Below the pieces are notes generated by a model. That model was not told the origin of the DNA, did not search any database, and worked only from the letters and a program-made list of their open reading frames with translations. From contig NZ_CP014222.1 in the NCBI RefSeq assembly GCF_000969645.2, positions 3,661,740 through 3,725,739 on the forward strand: 64,000 nucleotides of DNA, given 5' to 3'. The stretch's first letter is position 1; every line of letters begins with the position of its first letter. Shown one piece after another: positions 1-8,867 of this stretch. The position numbers were made by a program, and so were the translations under genes. This DNA is from Janthinobacterium sp. B9-8. GTDB lineage: Bacteria > Pseudomonadota > Gammaproteobacteria > Burkholderiales > Chitinibacteraceae.

Positions 1-368
1 CGCAGCTTTTGCAGTGCTATACGCTCTTGCTCGCCTAATTTATCCATCACTTCACGGCGCGCTACAGCCGCTAATAAATCTTTGCGTGCCACCGCCAGAT
101 CGGCATCACCCAAGGCTAAGTCTTGCTTTTGCAAGGTGATTAGATTGAGCAGCGAATGTTTAAACGCGCTGGCATTGATCGCCAAAGCAGGGTGCGGCAT
201 AGCGCTTGCGCCTAGGTGCTGGCAAAGCGATTCCATGCGGCTGATATTTTTTTGATAGCGCTGCGTCAGCTGGTGCTTATCACGCACCACGGTTTCTTGC
301 TTATCCACATCACTTTGGCGTAAACGCAGCATCAGTGCTAAACGCTGCACGGCTTGGGGCGTACTCAT
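1..368 (-). CDS. fliJ: FliJ-like flagellar export chaperone, partial (C-terminal end outside window)
   Basis: About 122 codons can be read on the minus strand from an ATG at 368 to the left edge, starting MSTPQAVQRLALMLRLRQ. The sequence is highly charged and helical, with heptad-like spacing, as expected for FliJ, the small coiled-coil protein that couples the export ATPase FliI to the gate protein FlhA. Its ATG overlaps the stop codon of fliI by four bases (ATGA), so the two are probably translationally coupled. FliJ is poorly conserved, so the name rests mainly on size, coiled-coil character and position directly after fliI. The gene runs off the window and its end cannot be judged. Confidence 0.75.
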   Translation of the reverse strand, partial: MSTPQAVQRLALMLRLRQSDVDKQETVVRDKHQLTQRYQKNISRMESLCQHLGASAMPHPALAINASAFKHSLLNLITLQKQDLALGDADLAVARKDLLAAVARREVMDKLGEQERIALQKL

Positions 369-1681
369 TGCAATAGCGCCTTTAAATCGGCCAGTGAATC
401 GGCCAGCGGTGCGGCTTCATTCACGGCCTGCTGTAAATAGGCTTCGATACGCGGAAATAAACGCACCGCTCTATCGGTTTCTGCATCGATACCCGGCACA
501 TAAGCGCCCAAGGGGATCAGATCTCGCACTTCGCGGTAGCGCGATAACAGCGCCTTAATCTGCCGCGACACGGCGTTATGCTCACCACTGCTGATTTGGC
601 TCATACAACGGCTAACTGATTGCGCAATATCGATGGCGGGGAAATGCCCGCGCTCGGCCAGCTGGCGTGATAAGACAATATGGCCATCTAAAATGGCTCT
701 GGCGGTATCAACCACCGGGTCTTGCTGATCATCCCCTTCGGCCAGCACGGTATAAATCGCCGTCATACTGCCCTGCGGATTTTCGCCATTGCCTGCGCTT
801 TCAGCCAGATTAGGCAATAGCCCGAACACCGATGGCGGATAACCACGGGTTGCGGGTGGCTCGCCCAGAGCCAAAGCCACTTCGCGCTGCGCCATGGCGT
901 AGCGAGTGAGCGAATCCACCAGCAGCAAAACACGATGGCCCTGATCACGATAATGGGCAGCAATGCTGTGGCAAAGCTCGGTGGCGTTCAAACGCATCAG
1001 CGGCGATTCATCGGCAGGGGCCACCACCAGCACGGCTTTTGCCAAGCCCTCCGCGCCCAGCGAGTGATCGACAAACTCACGCACTTCACGGCCACGCTCA
1101 CCGATCAGGCCAACGACTACGATATCGGCCGAGGTATTACGAGTAATCATTCCCAGCAGCACGCTTTTACCCACGCCACTACCGGCAAATAAACCGACGC
1201 GCTGGCCCTTGCCTAAAGACAGCAAACCATTAATGGCGCGCACGCCAATATCTAGCGGCTCGACCACCGGCTGTTTACGCAGGGGATTAATTTTGGGAGG
1301 TGCGGCAGCCAACGGTTTGTCTCCTCCTAGCGGGCCAAGATCATCCATCGGCTCGCCCAAGCCATTCACAATCCGGCCCAGCCACGATTCACCAATCATC
1401 AGCGAGCTGGTCTGCGGTGCGGCCTGCACTCTCGCGCCCGCCAGCAAGCCAACCGGCTTTTTGAAAGGCATTAAAAATGAAACTTCACGGCGAAAGCCAA
1501 CCATCTGCGCCTGAATCCACTCCCCTGATGAGGTTTCAATCAGGCAACGCTGGCCGGTTTCTAAGGGGCAACCAATACTTTCTAATAAGATACCCGTCAC
1601 GCCAATCAGGCGTCCGGTCATCGTGGCAACAGGAACGTCATTTAAATCTAAGCGGCGCAGCGCGTCACCAATCACACTCAT
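365..1681 (-). CDS. fliI: Flagellum-specific export ATPase FliI
   Basis: A 438-residue F1-beta-like ATPase that energises type III export of flagellar subunits at the cytoplasmic face of the basal body. The Walker A motif GSGVGKS lies at about residues 168-174 and the Walker B region reads VLLLVDSLTRYA. A RGYPPSVF segment characteristic of FliI and type III ATPases follows. Length matches the family. An upstream in-frame start would add 34 poor-quality residues that overlap fliH; the start at 1681 begins MSVIGDALRRLD and overlaps the fliH stop codon in an ATGA, so it is preferred. Part of fliE-F-G-H-I-J. Confidence 0.96.
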   Translation of the reverse strand: MSVIGDALRRLDLNDVPVATMTGRLIGVTGILLESIGCPLETGQRCLIETSSGEWIQAQMVGFRREVSFLMPFKKPVGLLAGARVQAAPQTSSLMIGESWLGRIVNGLGEPMDDLGPLGGDKPLAAAPPKINPLRKQPVVEPLDIGVRAINGLLSLGKGQRVGLFAGSGVGKSVLLGMITRNTSADIVVVGLIGERGREVREFVDHSLGAEGLAKAVLVVAPADESPLMRLNATELCHSIAAHYRDQGHRVLLLVDSLTRYAMAQREVALALGEPPATRGYPPSVFGLLPNLAESAGNGENPQGSMTAIYTVLAEGDDQQDPVVDTARAILDGHIVLSRQLAERGHFPAIDIAQSVSRCMSQISSGEHNAVSRQIKALLSRYREVRDLIPLGAYVPGIDAETDRAVRLFPRIEAYLQQAVNEAAPLADSLADLKALLQ

Positions 1682-2337
1682 TCGGCAACCTGCACCAGCT
1701 GCTCTTTCAATTGATCCATGCACAGATCCAAACGCTGCATACAACCCGCATCGGCTTCCATTTCTGCACTGCGAATCCGGCACTCGCCCGGCGCCAGATC
1801 CGGATCGGCCACCAGCTGCCAGCGTGCGGCGCGCTCTGGGGCCAGCTCAATCACACGCTGGCATTCTTCGGCATTTAAATGCACGGCAACCGAGGTATTC
1901 GTTTGCGACGTTGCTGCTAGGGTTTCATCGACCAAGGCCAGCAATTGCACCGGCTGTAAAGTCAGCTCACAGCGAATCACCTGCTTGGCGACCTTGGCCA
2001 CCAAATCAACCACTTCTTGGCGCAAGGCCAGTTGGTAATCATCGCTCGCTCGCTGCACCTGTTGTAAAAGCTGCTCCATCAGGGCGGCTTTCTCATCAAA
2101 GCGTGCTAAGGCAGCCAACCTTGCTTCGGCCTCGCCTTGAGCAAGACCCGCCGCGTGGCCTTCGGCAAAACCTGCCGCATCGCCGCTGATTAAACCCTCG
2201 GCATGACCATCGTTATGGCCGCTATCCCAACCCTGTTGATAAGCCTCGGCGGACAAGGGTGCAGCATCTTCGGTATGGCTAGACTGAGCTTGTAAGCGCT
2301 GTAAAGAAGGAAAACGATGAGGGCGAACCGATTTCAC
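1678..2337 (-). CDS. fliH: FliH, regulator of the flagellar export ATPase
   Basis: A 219-residue protein between fliG and fliI, in the usual position for FliH, which binds FliI and anchors it to the C-ring. The N-terminal part carries a run of Gly-x-x-x-Gly/Ala steps (GHNDGHAEGLISGDAAGFAE), the glycine-repeat helix typical of FliH. The C-terminal half resembles the V-ATPase E/FliH family (VVDLVAKVAKQVIRCELTLQ). It overlaps fliG by four bases upstream and fliI by four bases downstream, implying coupled translation. Confidence 0.9.
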   Translation of the reverse strand: MKSVRPHRFPSLQRLQAQSSHTEDAAPLSAEAYQQGWDSGHNDGHAEGLISGDAAGFAEGHAAGLAQGEAEARLAALARFDEKAALMEQLLQQVQRASDDYQLALRQEVVDLVAKVAKQVIRCELTLQPVQLLALVDETLAATSQTNTSVAVHLNAEECQRVIELAPERAARWQLVADPDLAPGECRIRSAEMEADAGCMQRLDLCMDQLKEQLVQVAE

Positions 2338-3350
2338 TCGACCACCGCCTCTGGAAAGAGTTGTAAATCAATTTCGCCCGTGCTGGCTAATTCGCGCACG
2401 ATGGCCATAATTTCTTTACGAACTTCTTCCACGCGGCTCAGCGGCACGGGGCCGGAGCGGCGCATCATATCTTCGAAGCTTTGAGCCTGACGGCGTGGCA
2501 TAGTTTGGGTAATCGCCTGACGCACTTCCGGCTCTGCGCCTTTCAATGCAATCGCCCACTGCTCTAGCTGAACGTCTTCCACAATCCGCATCAAGGCTGT
2601 TTCGGTCTGACGCGACAAGATAAAGAAGTCGTACATACGGCTTTCGATTTCTGCCACCAGATCTGCATCATGGGCGCGCAATAGCTCGATCATTTGCTGC
2701 TTATTGCCCGAGTAGCGATTAATAATGTCGGCGGTTTGCTGCATACCCGCCACTTCGGTACTTTGAGTATGCAAATTATCCAAGCAGCGATTCACCAGCT
2801 CTTCCAGCTCAAGCAGCAACTCGCGATCCACTTCTTTTAGGCGGGCAATACCAACCAGCACATGATCTTGCGTCGCCACCGGCAGCGCTTCAATCACTTG
2901 GCCTGCCAAGTTAGGTGGCAGAAAAGCTAAAAACACCGCCTGCATGCGCACATGCTCGTGGCTAATTCGGTCCGCCAGCCACTGCGGGGAAACCCATTGC
3001 AGCCGCGCCATTTTCGGGCGAATCTCGTCGCCATAAATACTATTGAGCACGCTATTGGCAATATCGCCGCCTAAGGCCAAATCCAAAGAGCGCTGTAAAA
3101 ACGAGCGCGAAGCACCGTGTACGCCACTTTGCTCGCGGTATTCATCAAAAAATTTCTGAATCGATACCTTTACCGTATCGACCTTAATGCCACTCATGCG
3201 CGACATCACCTGCGTGACGGCCAGCAATTCTTCACGCCCTAGGCAGCGCAACACATTGGCAGCAGGCTCTTCGCCCATGCTCAATAAAACAATGGCTGCC
3301 TGCTCAACCGGCGTCATTGCGGTTTCGGGCTGATTATTGATTGCGTCCAT
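2334..3350 (-). CDS. fliG: Flagellar motor switch protein FliG
   Basis: A 338-residue rotor protein that links the MS ring (FliF) to FliM and contacts the stator to make torque. N-terminal (MTPVEQAAIVLLSMGEE), middle and C-terminal FliG domains are all recognisable. The start MDAINNQPE at 3350 overlaps the end of fliF by 17 bases. In the C-terminal torque helix the residue pair corresponding to E. coli D288/D289 reads E-D, and R281 is conserved, but the position corresponding to R297 (GPVRL in E. coli) is proline (GPVPL). That loss of a charge is by manual alignment only. Confidence 0.95.
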   Translation of the reverse strand: MDAINNQPETAMTPVEQAAIVLLSMGEEPAANVLRCLGREELLAVTQVMSRMSGIKVDTVKVSIQKFFDEYREQSGVHGASRSFLQRSLDLALGGDIANSVLNSIYGDEIRPKMARLQWVSPQWLADRISHEHVRMQAVFLAFLPPNLAGQVIEALPVATQDHVLVGIARLKEVDRELLLELEELVNRCLDNLHTQSTEVAGMQQTADIINRYSGNKQQMIELLRAHDADLVAEIESRMYDFFILSRQTETALMRIVEDVQLEQWAIALKGAEPEVRQAITQTMPRRQAQSFEDMMRRSGPVPLSRVEEVRKEIMAIVRELASTGEIDLQLFPEAVVE

Positions 3351-5004
3351 CTTTTTGCACCCATTGTTTAACGACTTCGGCAACGCGTTCCGGCTCTTTA
3401 GCGGCCAGCTCTTTCAAGTGATCGACCAGCACATCAACGGATGAGCCCGCCGGAGGAAGATCATAATTTTCTAGTAAAGGCACCACCGGCATTGCCGAGC
3501 TGTGGGCTGTTGTAGATTTGGCATGGCCTTCTGCAGCAAGCGTAGCGGAGCTGGCTGGCGTGATATCAAGCTCGCTTGGCGGTGCGGCTAGGCTCAAGGG
3601 AGTAGCAGGCTTGGCGGTCCATTCTTTAAGCAGCTTAAATACCGGTCGCACCAAAAATAAGAACGCCAGCAAAAGACCAAGCACATAAGCCAAGGCACTA
3701 ATGGCATCGTAAATGGTGCTGCGCTCTTGCCACCAAGGCATCGCCACCGGGCGGGCCGTAAACGGCAGGGCAGAAACCATGAGCTGATCGCCCCGCTCGC
3801 TATCGATCCCCAAACCATTACATAAAATCTTTTCAATATTGGCAATTTGCGCTGGCGTCCAACCGGTTTTTACCGAAGGAGCTGCTGCATTACTCAAGAC
3901 CACCGCCACATTTAAGCGACGCAGTGCGCCACGGGCTTTTTTAGTGCTGGTAATACTCTTGTCGTAAGCATACTGACGAGTCATCGCATTTTTCTTAAAG
4001 CGGCTATCGTCAGTTTCAGGATTGGCAGGCGCAGCATTAACAGGGCGATTGCTTAATGAACCAGGAATACCAATCGCGCTTTTCTCACTGGTTTGCTCGT
4101 CACGCGTGGCCTCACTGGTGATTTTTGGCTGCTCACCATATTGCTCACGCGTCTCTTCTACCTGATCGTTATCAACATCGGCGGTGACGCTCACCTTGAA
4201 ATGATCAGCGCCTAACACCGGATCAAGCAGATCACGAATGCTGCGTAATGTTTCTTCGCGGTAGCGGCTGGCGCTATCGTTTTCATTGCCTGAAAAACCA
4301 GCAGCACCAGCCTCAAGACGCGCAGATAAAAGACTACCCGCCTCATCCACCAAAGTGACTTTTTGCGGGCTAAGGCTAGACACGCTGCCTGCCACTAAAT
4401 TAACAATGGCAGCAATTTGTTCCTGATTTAATTTTTGGCCGCGCTTTAAAGCAACAATCACCGAAGCAGAGCTTTTATCAATGCCCGAATCAACAAATGA
4501 AGAAGATCTGGCAATTGATAAATGCACCCGCGCATTAGCAATAGGCTCTAATGCCAGAATACTCTGCACTAATTCGCCTTCTAGGCCACGGCGAAATCGT
4601 ACATCCTGTACAAACTGGCTGACGCCTAAGGGATCGTTTTTATCGAGTAATTCAAGGCCGGCGGGTAATTTGGCGACCACGCCTTTAGCAGCCAATAGCA
4701 TACGAACACGGCCTAAATCGGCGTTTTCAACCAGAACCTGGCCACTTTGTGGATGCAGACGATATTTAATATGCTCCGCATCTAGCACGGCCATCATATC
4801 TGCAGCGGCAATTTTTTCTGTATTACCAAAAATAGGTTTGTAATTAGAATCGTCGTGCCATAAATACAGCATAAGCAATACGCTAATTGCAATGGCCAAT
4901 ACAATAATGGGTAAAACCAGCTTAATAAACGACGCAGGATTGCTACTACGCTCTATATTCTTTAAGCGTAAATTTTCAAATCCCGTTTTTAATTGTGCGA
5001 ACAT
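3334..5004 (-). CDS. fliF: Flagellar MS-ring protein FliF
   Basis: A 556-residue inner-membrane ring protein that founds the basal body. It has an N-terminal membrane helix (about residues 28-48), a YscJ/FliF periplasmic ring domain with GLELLDKNDPLGVSQFVQDV, a long variable loop, a second membrane helix at about 432-452 (ISALAYVLGLLLAFLFLVRP) and a short cytoplasmic tail that would bind FliG. Length is in the normal range. It is the second gene of the fliE-J transcription unit and overlaps fliG. Confidence 0.96.
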   Translation of the reverse strand: MFAQLKTGFENLRLKNIERSSNPASFIKLVLPIIVLAIAISVLLMLYLWHDDSNYKPIFGNTEKIAAADMMAVLDAEHIKYRLHPQSGQVLVENADLGRVRMLLAAKGVVAKLPAGLELLDKNDPLGVSQFVQDVRFRRGLEGELVQSILALEPIANARVHLSIARSSSFVDSGIDKSSASVIVALKRGQKLNQEQIAAIVNLVAGSVSSLSPQKVTLVDEAGSLLSARLEAGAAGFSGNENDSASRYREETLRSIRDLLDPVLGADHFKVSVTADVDNDQVEETREQYGEQPKITSEATRDEQTSEKSAIGIPGSLSNRPVNAAPANPETDDSRFKKNAMTRQYAYDKSITSTKKARGALRRLNVAVVLSNAAAPSVKTGWTPAQIANIEKILCNGLGIDSERGDQLMVSALPFTARPVAMPWWQERSTIYDAISALAYVLGLLLAFLFLVRPVFKLLKEWTAKPATPLSLAAPPSELDITPASSATLAAEGHAKSTTAHSSAMPVVPLLENYDLPPAGSSVDVLVDHLKELAAKEPERVAEVVKQWVQKDGRNQ

Positions 5005-5019
5005 ATTTTCCTGCTGCCT

Positions 5020-5352
5020 TTATAAAGGCATTTTCATCAGATCATCAACAGCACCCATGACCTTATTGCGCACTTGCATCATCATTGAGAACGACAAACT
5101 CGCCTCTTGGCTCATCAGCATTGCGCCCACTAAATCGTTGCTGGCACCGCTATCGACATCCGCCATTTTGGCTGCCGCCAACTGATCTTTGGCATCCACA
5201 CCCCGAACAGCATCGACCATGATGGCCATAAATCCGCTGCTATTCTGACCATTACCAGCAGGTGAGTGAAAGCTGTTTTGAGAGATGGCGGCCATCTCAC
5301 CCAGCATATTTGCCTGCTCTGTTTTTAGCGCCGAAGCGATTGCGTTTACCAT
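5020..5352 (-). CDS. fliE: Flagellar hook-basal body protein FliE
   Basis: A 110-residue protein that joins the MS ring to the rod and is the first axial subunit exported. The C-terminal part (SFSMMMQVRNKVMGAVDDLMKMPL) matches the conserved FliE end with its V-R-N-K-x-x-x-A-Y/V core. The ATG at 5352 is preferred over a TTG one codon upstream because an AAGG lies about seven bases before it. It is the first gene of the minus-strand fliEFGHIJ unit, divergent from fliM across a 220-bp gap. Confidence 0.92.
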   Translation of the reverse strand: MVNAIASALKTEQANMLGEMAAISQNSFHSPAGNGQNSSGFMAIMVDAVRGVDAKDQLAAAKMADVDSGASNDLVGAMLMSQEASLSFSMMMQVRNKVMGAVDDLMKMPL

Positions 5353-5572
5353 CAAAGCACCTTGCTCCGCCTTAGAAAAGGCACGATTATTTTTACAAAT
5401 CTCTTACAGGGCGCGGATTCTAACAGCAGTACAGAGGCATAGTGAGGTGTGAATTTTTACCATGCAAAACAGATGCATGAACATATCATAAAATTCTAAT
5501 GTTGCAGTACAATACGCGCGAATTGTCAAATCACCCCCTCTTTAGTTCTTTTCCTGATCGGTATAAAGCAGC
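5353..5572. other. Divergent intergenic region fliE / fliM
   Basis: This 220-bp gap must hold the promoters of both the fliE-J and fliM-flhA units. I see no convincing sigma54 (GG-N10-GC) or sigma28 element. In Vibrio and Aeromonas lateral systems the regulator gene lafK lies at this junction; there is no room for it here. Confidence 0.5.
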
Positions 5573-6388
5573 GTGTCTATTGCAAAAGCAAAACGTGCTC
5601 TGCACGAAAAAAACAGCACTACGCTGGATCACAGCACGCTGGGTAGGCCTCTGCATCTTTTAGCAGGGCTGAACGAGCGGCTAAAAATCGAAGTCGATGC
5701 ATTTCTCAAAAGCGAATTCAATCGCCCCTATCGAGCTGCGCTGGGCATCAGCCAAATTAGCCAATCCGCAAGCAAAGCCAATCCTGTGCAATGGATAGAT
5801 TTAGGTGTTGGGCAATTAGCGGTTGAGATGTCGCGCTCATTTTTGCTACGCACTTTGGATTACCGCTATGGCGCAAAAGCCAAACCGACAGAAATAAATG
5901 AAGCGCTTTTATCCAGCGAAGAAACCAGCACCGAACAGCGTTTAAAAAGCAGCCTCGCCAATAAAATGGCCCAGCTTTTTTTAGGCTTTTTAAATCAAAA
6001 TACAGGGGCTCACAGCGGGCAACGCCCTGAAGCGGTATGGCAAATTGAAATTGAAATAATTGATCAAATTGATCAGCTAAAAAGCCAAATCTGCTTAGTG
6101 CTGGACCATGCCCTATTTGATTTGCTATTAAAAATGGTTGCCAAGCCGCGAGCGAATAGCAAAAGCCAAACTGCTTTCTTTGATCAGCTCAAAATAAAAT
6201 GCCATGTGCATTTAGCAGAAAAATCACTGACTTTGGATGATGTACTCAAACTAAAAATTGGCGAGATTCTGCCAATTAGTTTACAAGCCAGAGCCAATGT
6301 TTATATCGGAAAAAGCAAATTGTTTACCGCCAGCGTCGCCGAAAATAACGGCGCTTTATGCCTCACATCATTTGAAGATGCAGATTAA
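5573..6388 (+). CDS. fliM: Short FliM-type motor switch protein
   Basis: A 271-residue FliM homologue, first gene of fliMNPQR-flhB-flhA. It starts with GTG at 5573. The middle domain contains the FliM core (PVQWIDLGVGQLAVEMSRSF, with FLLRTLDYRYG) and the C-terminal 75 residues form a SpoA domain (LKLKIGEILPISLQARANVY). Normal FliM is about 330 residues and begins with a CheY-binding peptide of the type LSQxEIDALL; here the N terminus (MSIAKAKRALHEKNSTT) has no such motif. The GGxG signature of the middle domain is also not evident. This suggests a rotor that cannot switch through CheY, as expected for a lateral-type flagellum. Confidence 0.85.
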   Translation: MSIAKAKRALHEKNSTTLDHSTLGRPLHLLAGLNERLKIEVDAFLKSEFNRPYRAALGISQISQSASKANPVQWIDLGVGQLAVEMSRSFLLRTLDYRYGAKAKPTEINEALLSSEETSTEQRLKSSLANKMAQLFLGFLNQNTGAHSGQRPEAVWQIEIEIIDQIDQLKSQICLVLDHALFDLLLKMVAKPRANSKSQTAFFDQLKIKCHVHLAEKSLTLDDVLKLKIGEILPISLQARANVYIGKSKLFTASVAENNGALCLTSFEDAD

Positions 6389-6392
6389 TCCC

Positions 6393-6737
6393 ATGAATAT
6401 GAATGACGATTTTGATTTGGAAAATGCTTTGCAAGATATGGAATCAAATACAGAAACCCCAATCCCGGTAACAACTAAGCGTGATCTAAATCCATTTTTA
6501 AGAAAAATCCCCGTCACACTAACTTTAGAAGTGGGCGCGAGCGATATTTCCTTAGCCGAGTTATTAGCAATTGAATACGGATCGGTATTAGAGCTCAATA
6601 AACTCGCGGGTGAGCCGCTGGATATCAAAGTAAATGGCACCACCATCGGAAAAGCCGAAGTGGTCATTACGGGCGAGAGCTATGGCCTGCGTGTCGTTGA
6701 ATTAGATCACCTCGATTTACAAACTCTGGCCGCATGA
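6393..6737 (+). CDS. fliN: Flagellar motor switch protein FliN
   Basis: A 114-residue C-ring protein with an acidic N-terminal segment and a C-terminal SpoA domain (IPVTLTLEVGASDISLAELL, then GEPLDIKVNG and VVITGESYGLRVVEL). The start at 6393 (MNMNDDFDLENALQ) lies four bases after the fliM stop; an earlier in-frame start would overlap fliM by 130 bases and is rejected. Its stop overlaps the fliP start (ATGA), leaving no space for fliO. Confidence 0.93.
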   Translation: MNMNDDFDLENALQDMESNTETPIPVTTKRDLNPFLRKIPVTLTLEVGASDISLAELLAIEYGSVLELNKLAGEPLDIKVNGTTIGKAEVVITGESYGLRVVELDHLDLQTLAA

Positions 6738-7465
6738 AGTTCTTTTGGCGATTAAGTGCCCTACTACTGGCCTCTGCCCCCGCATGGGCCGAAGATTCAC
6801 TCAAGATCTTATCTAATAGCGCAACGGTCGGCGATTTAACGGTAAAAACTCAGGTTTTAATCATTATGACTTTGCTGGGATTGATTCCCACGCTGGTTTT
6901 GATGATGACCTGCTTTACCCGTTTTGTGATTGTATTGTCGCTACTGCGGCAAGCTCTGGGCTTGCAGCAGGGCATGCCCAACCGGATTACCACCGGCATG
7001 GCGCTGATTTTAACGCTGCTGGTGATGCGCCCTGTAGGAGTGGAAGTCTGGCAAACCGCCATGTTGCCCTACGATCAGGACAAAATAACCCTGCTAGCCG
7101 CACTGCAAATCGCCGAAAAACCGATGTCTAAATTTATGCTGGCACAGACTAATAAATCGGCACTGGCACAAATATCACGCCTCGCTGGCGAAGGCCCGGT
7201 TGCCAAACCCAGCGATCACGCCTTTACCGTAAAGCTAGCCGCCTTTGTACTGAGCGAGCTGAAAACCGCGTTTCAAATCGGCTGTATGCTGTTTATCCCC
7301 TTTCTAGTGGTCGATCTGGTGGTCTCTAGCGTCTTAATGGCGATGGGGATGATGATGCTCTCGCCCTTGGTGATTTCATTGCCACTTAAATTACTGCTAT
7401 TTGTACTGGTAGACGGTTGGTCGCTGACTGTAAACACCCTTGTCACCAGCATACAGGCCTACTAA
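6734..7465 (+). CDS. fliP: Flagellar export gate protein FliP
   Basis: A 243-residue export gate subunit with a cleavable signal (MKFFWRLSALLLASAPAWA) followed by several membrane helices. Conserved FliP segments include FTRFVIVLSLLRQALGLQQ and the C-terminal FLVVDLVVSSVLMAMGMMML. Overlaps fliN and fliQ by four and one bases. Confidence 0.96.
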   Translation: MKFFWRLSALLLASAPAWAEDSLKILSNSATVGDLTVKTQVLIIMTLLGLIPTLVLMMTCFTRFVIVLSLLRQALGLQQGMPNRITTGMALILTLLVMRPVGVEVWQTAMLPYDQDKITLLAALQIAEKPMSKFMLAQTNKSALAQISRLAGEGPVAKPSDHAFTVKLAAFVLSELKTAFQIGCMLFIPFLVVDLVVSSVLMAMGMMMLSPLVISLPLKLLLFVLVDGWSLTVNTLVTSIQAY

Positions 7466-7737
7466 TGATCACCCCCGATACCGCGGTTGATCTGGTCAAC
7501 CAAAGCCTTTATGTAGTGGTGAAGCTGGTGATTTTGCTGGTGCTGCCAGGGCTGATTGTGGGTGTGCTGGTCAGCCTGTTTCAGGCGGCTACGCAGATTA
7601 ACGAGCAAACCCTCAGCTTCCTGCCCCGCCTACTCGTCACCCTCGCCGTCATCGCCCTCGCCGGGCATTGGATCGTTGGACAACTCATGACGTTTTGCAT
7701 CGAGATTTTTAATAATGCAGCGATGTTGGTGGGGTAG
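7465..7737 (+). CDS. fliQ: Flagellar export gate protein FliQ
   Basis: A 90-residue protein with two membrane helices and the family sequence GLIVGVLVSLFQAATQINEQ followed by TLSFLPRL. The start at 7465 shares the last base of the fliP stop codon (TAATG). With FliP and FliR it forms the core of the flagellar secretion gate. Confidence 0.95.
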   Translation: MITPDTAVDLVNQSLYVVVKLVILLVLPGLIVGVLVSLFQAATQINEQTLSFLPRLLVTLAVIALAGHWIVGQLMTFCIEIFNNAAMLVG

Positions 7738-8081
7738 TGGATAAGGCGATAGGCATCAAATGACCTGCTACTCAAGGTGCTTCAGTTCGCCTTGATAGAG
7801 AGCTAAACCTTGAACCACAGAGAAAAAGGAGGACACAGAGGGCACAGAGAAAGCCATCGATCTATCGCTTCCTCTGTGAAACTCTGTGCTCTCGGTGTTC
7901 TCTGTGGTTCGAGATTTTGCACCCTTAGTTTTAAGCTGAAGCATTTTTATAACGTTTGACGGGAACTTCCCCGCGAAAGCGCTGCATATCTCAACATTCG
8001 CAGCTAAAGCCGCTCCTACGTTACAGGTCCTTAAGTTGATAGGATCGGCGTTTACCCAAAATACCCCCATACAAGAAAACA
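7738..8081. repeat. fliQ-fliR gap with bipartite CACAGAG repeat (family B)
   Basis: The 344-bp gap splits an otherwise tightly packed operon. At about 7807-7917 it carries an imperfect long inverted repeat: one arm reads TTGAACCACAGAG and the other CTCTGTGGTTCGAG, with further CACAGAG/CTCTGTG units between. The same repeat family recurs near 20751, 32753, 34661 and 54291. A reading frame across it on the minus strand is judged spurious. No gene is seen. Confidence 0.75.
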
Positions 8082-8867
8082 ATGGACTCCCTGATTAAGG
8101 AATTACTCGCAATCCTACCCCTGCTCTGGTGGCCTTTTTGCCGCTATATGGCGGGGTTTAGTTTTGCGCCCTTAATTGGCGAGGCCATGGTGCCGGTTCG
8201 TGCGCGGATTAGTTTATCACTGGTGCTTAGCGTAATCACCCTGCCCATCATGCAAAAAACCCAGATCAGTATTGATCCCTTCTCGATGCACTGGATTGTT
8301 GCCACTTTCGCTCAGGTGATTATCGGGCTGATTTGTGGCATGGCGTTTCAGCTAGTGATGACCATCCTATCCATCTTAGGATTTTTGATTTCATCGCAAA
8401 TGGGCCTGAGCATGGCGGTGATGAATGATCCTATGAGCGGCAGCTCGTCGGATGTGATTTCCACCCTGCTGTATTTATTAGGTGCGCTGCTGTTTTTTGC
8501 GATGGATGGGCATCTGGTGATTGTGCAGGTTATCTACAGCAGTTTTAAGCTTTGGCCTGTGGCGGATGGGATTAATTTTGTATCTCTCAAGATGCTGGCG
8601 CAAAGCTTAAGTTGGGTCTTTGCTGCGGCTTTGCTGCTAGCGATCCCCAGTATTTTTTCTACTTTTATTGTGCAATTGGGCTTGGGCTTATTAAATAGAG
8701 TGGCTCCGGCTTTAAATTTATTCTCTCTAGGCTTTCCCTTAATCACCCTGTTTGGCCTGTTTACCCTTGGTCTGATTAGCCGTTTTATTCCCGGGCACTA
8801 TAGCCAGCTCAGCGAAAAGATTTTGCAAATGATTGAGCAAATGCTGCATGGGGGCGTGCATGGCTGA
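8082..8867 (+). CDS. fliR: Flagellar export gate protein FliR
   Basis: A 261-residue membrane protein with about six helices. The FliR/SpaR family pattern is visible in RYMAGFSFAPLIGEAMVPVR, in the SSQMGLSMAVMNDPMSG loop and in the VAPALNLFSLGFPL segment. It follows a repeat-filled gap but overlaps flhB by eight bases, so export-gate genes are still co-transcribed unless the repeat terminates. Confidence 0.95.
   Translation: MDSLIKELLAILPLLWWPFCRYMAGFSFAPLIGEAMVPVRARISLSLVLSVITLPIMQKTQISIDPFSMHWIVATFAQVIIGLICGMAFQLVMTILSILGFLISSQMGLSMAVMNDPMSGSSSDVISTLLYLLGALLFFAMDGHLVIVQVIYSSFKLWPVADGINFVSLKMLAQSLSWVFAAALLLAIPSIFSTFIVQLGLGLLNRVAPALNLFSLGFPLITLFGLFTLGLISRFIPGHYSQLSEKILQMIEQMLHGGVHG

Noticed and set aside
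5353..5572. Sigma54 or sigma28 promoters between fliE and fliM and upstream of flagellin
   Set aside because: No GG-N10-GC or TAAA-N15-GCCGATAA match with acceptable spacing could be found by eye.
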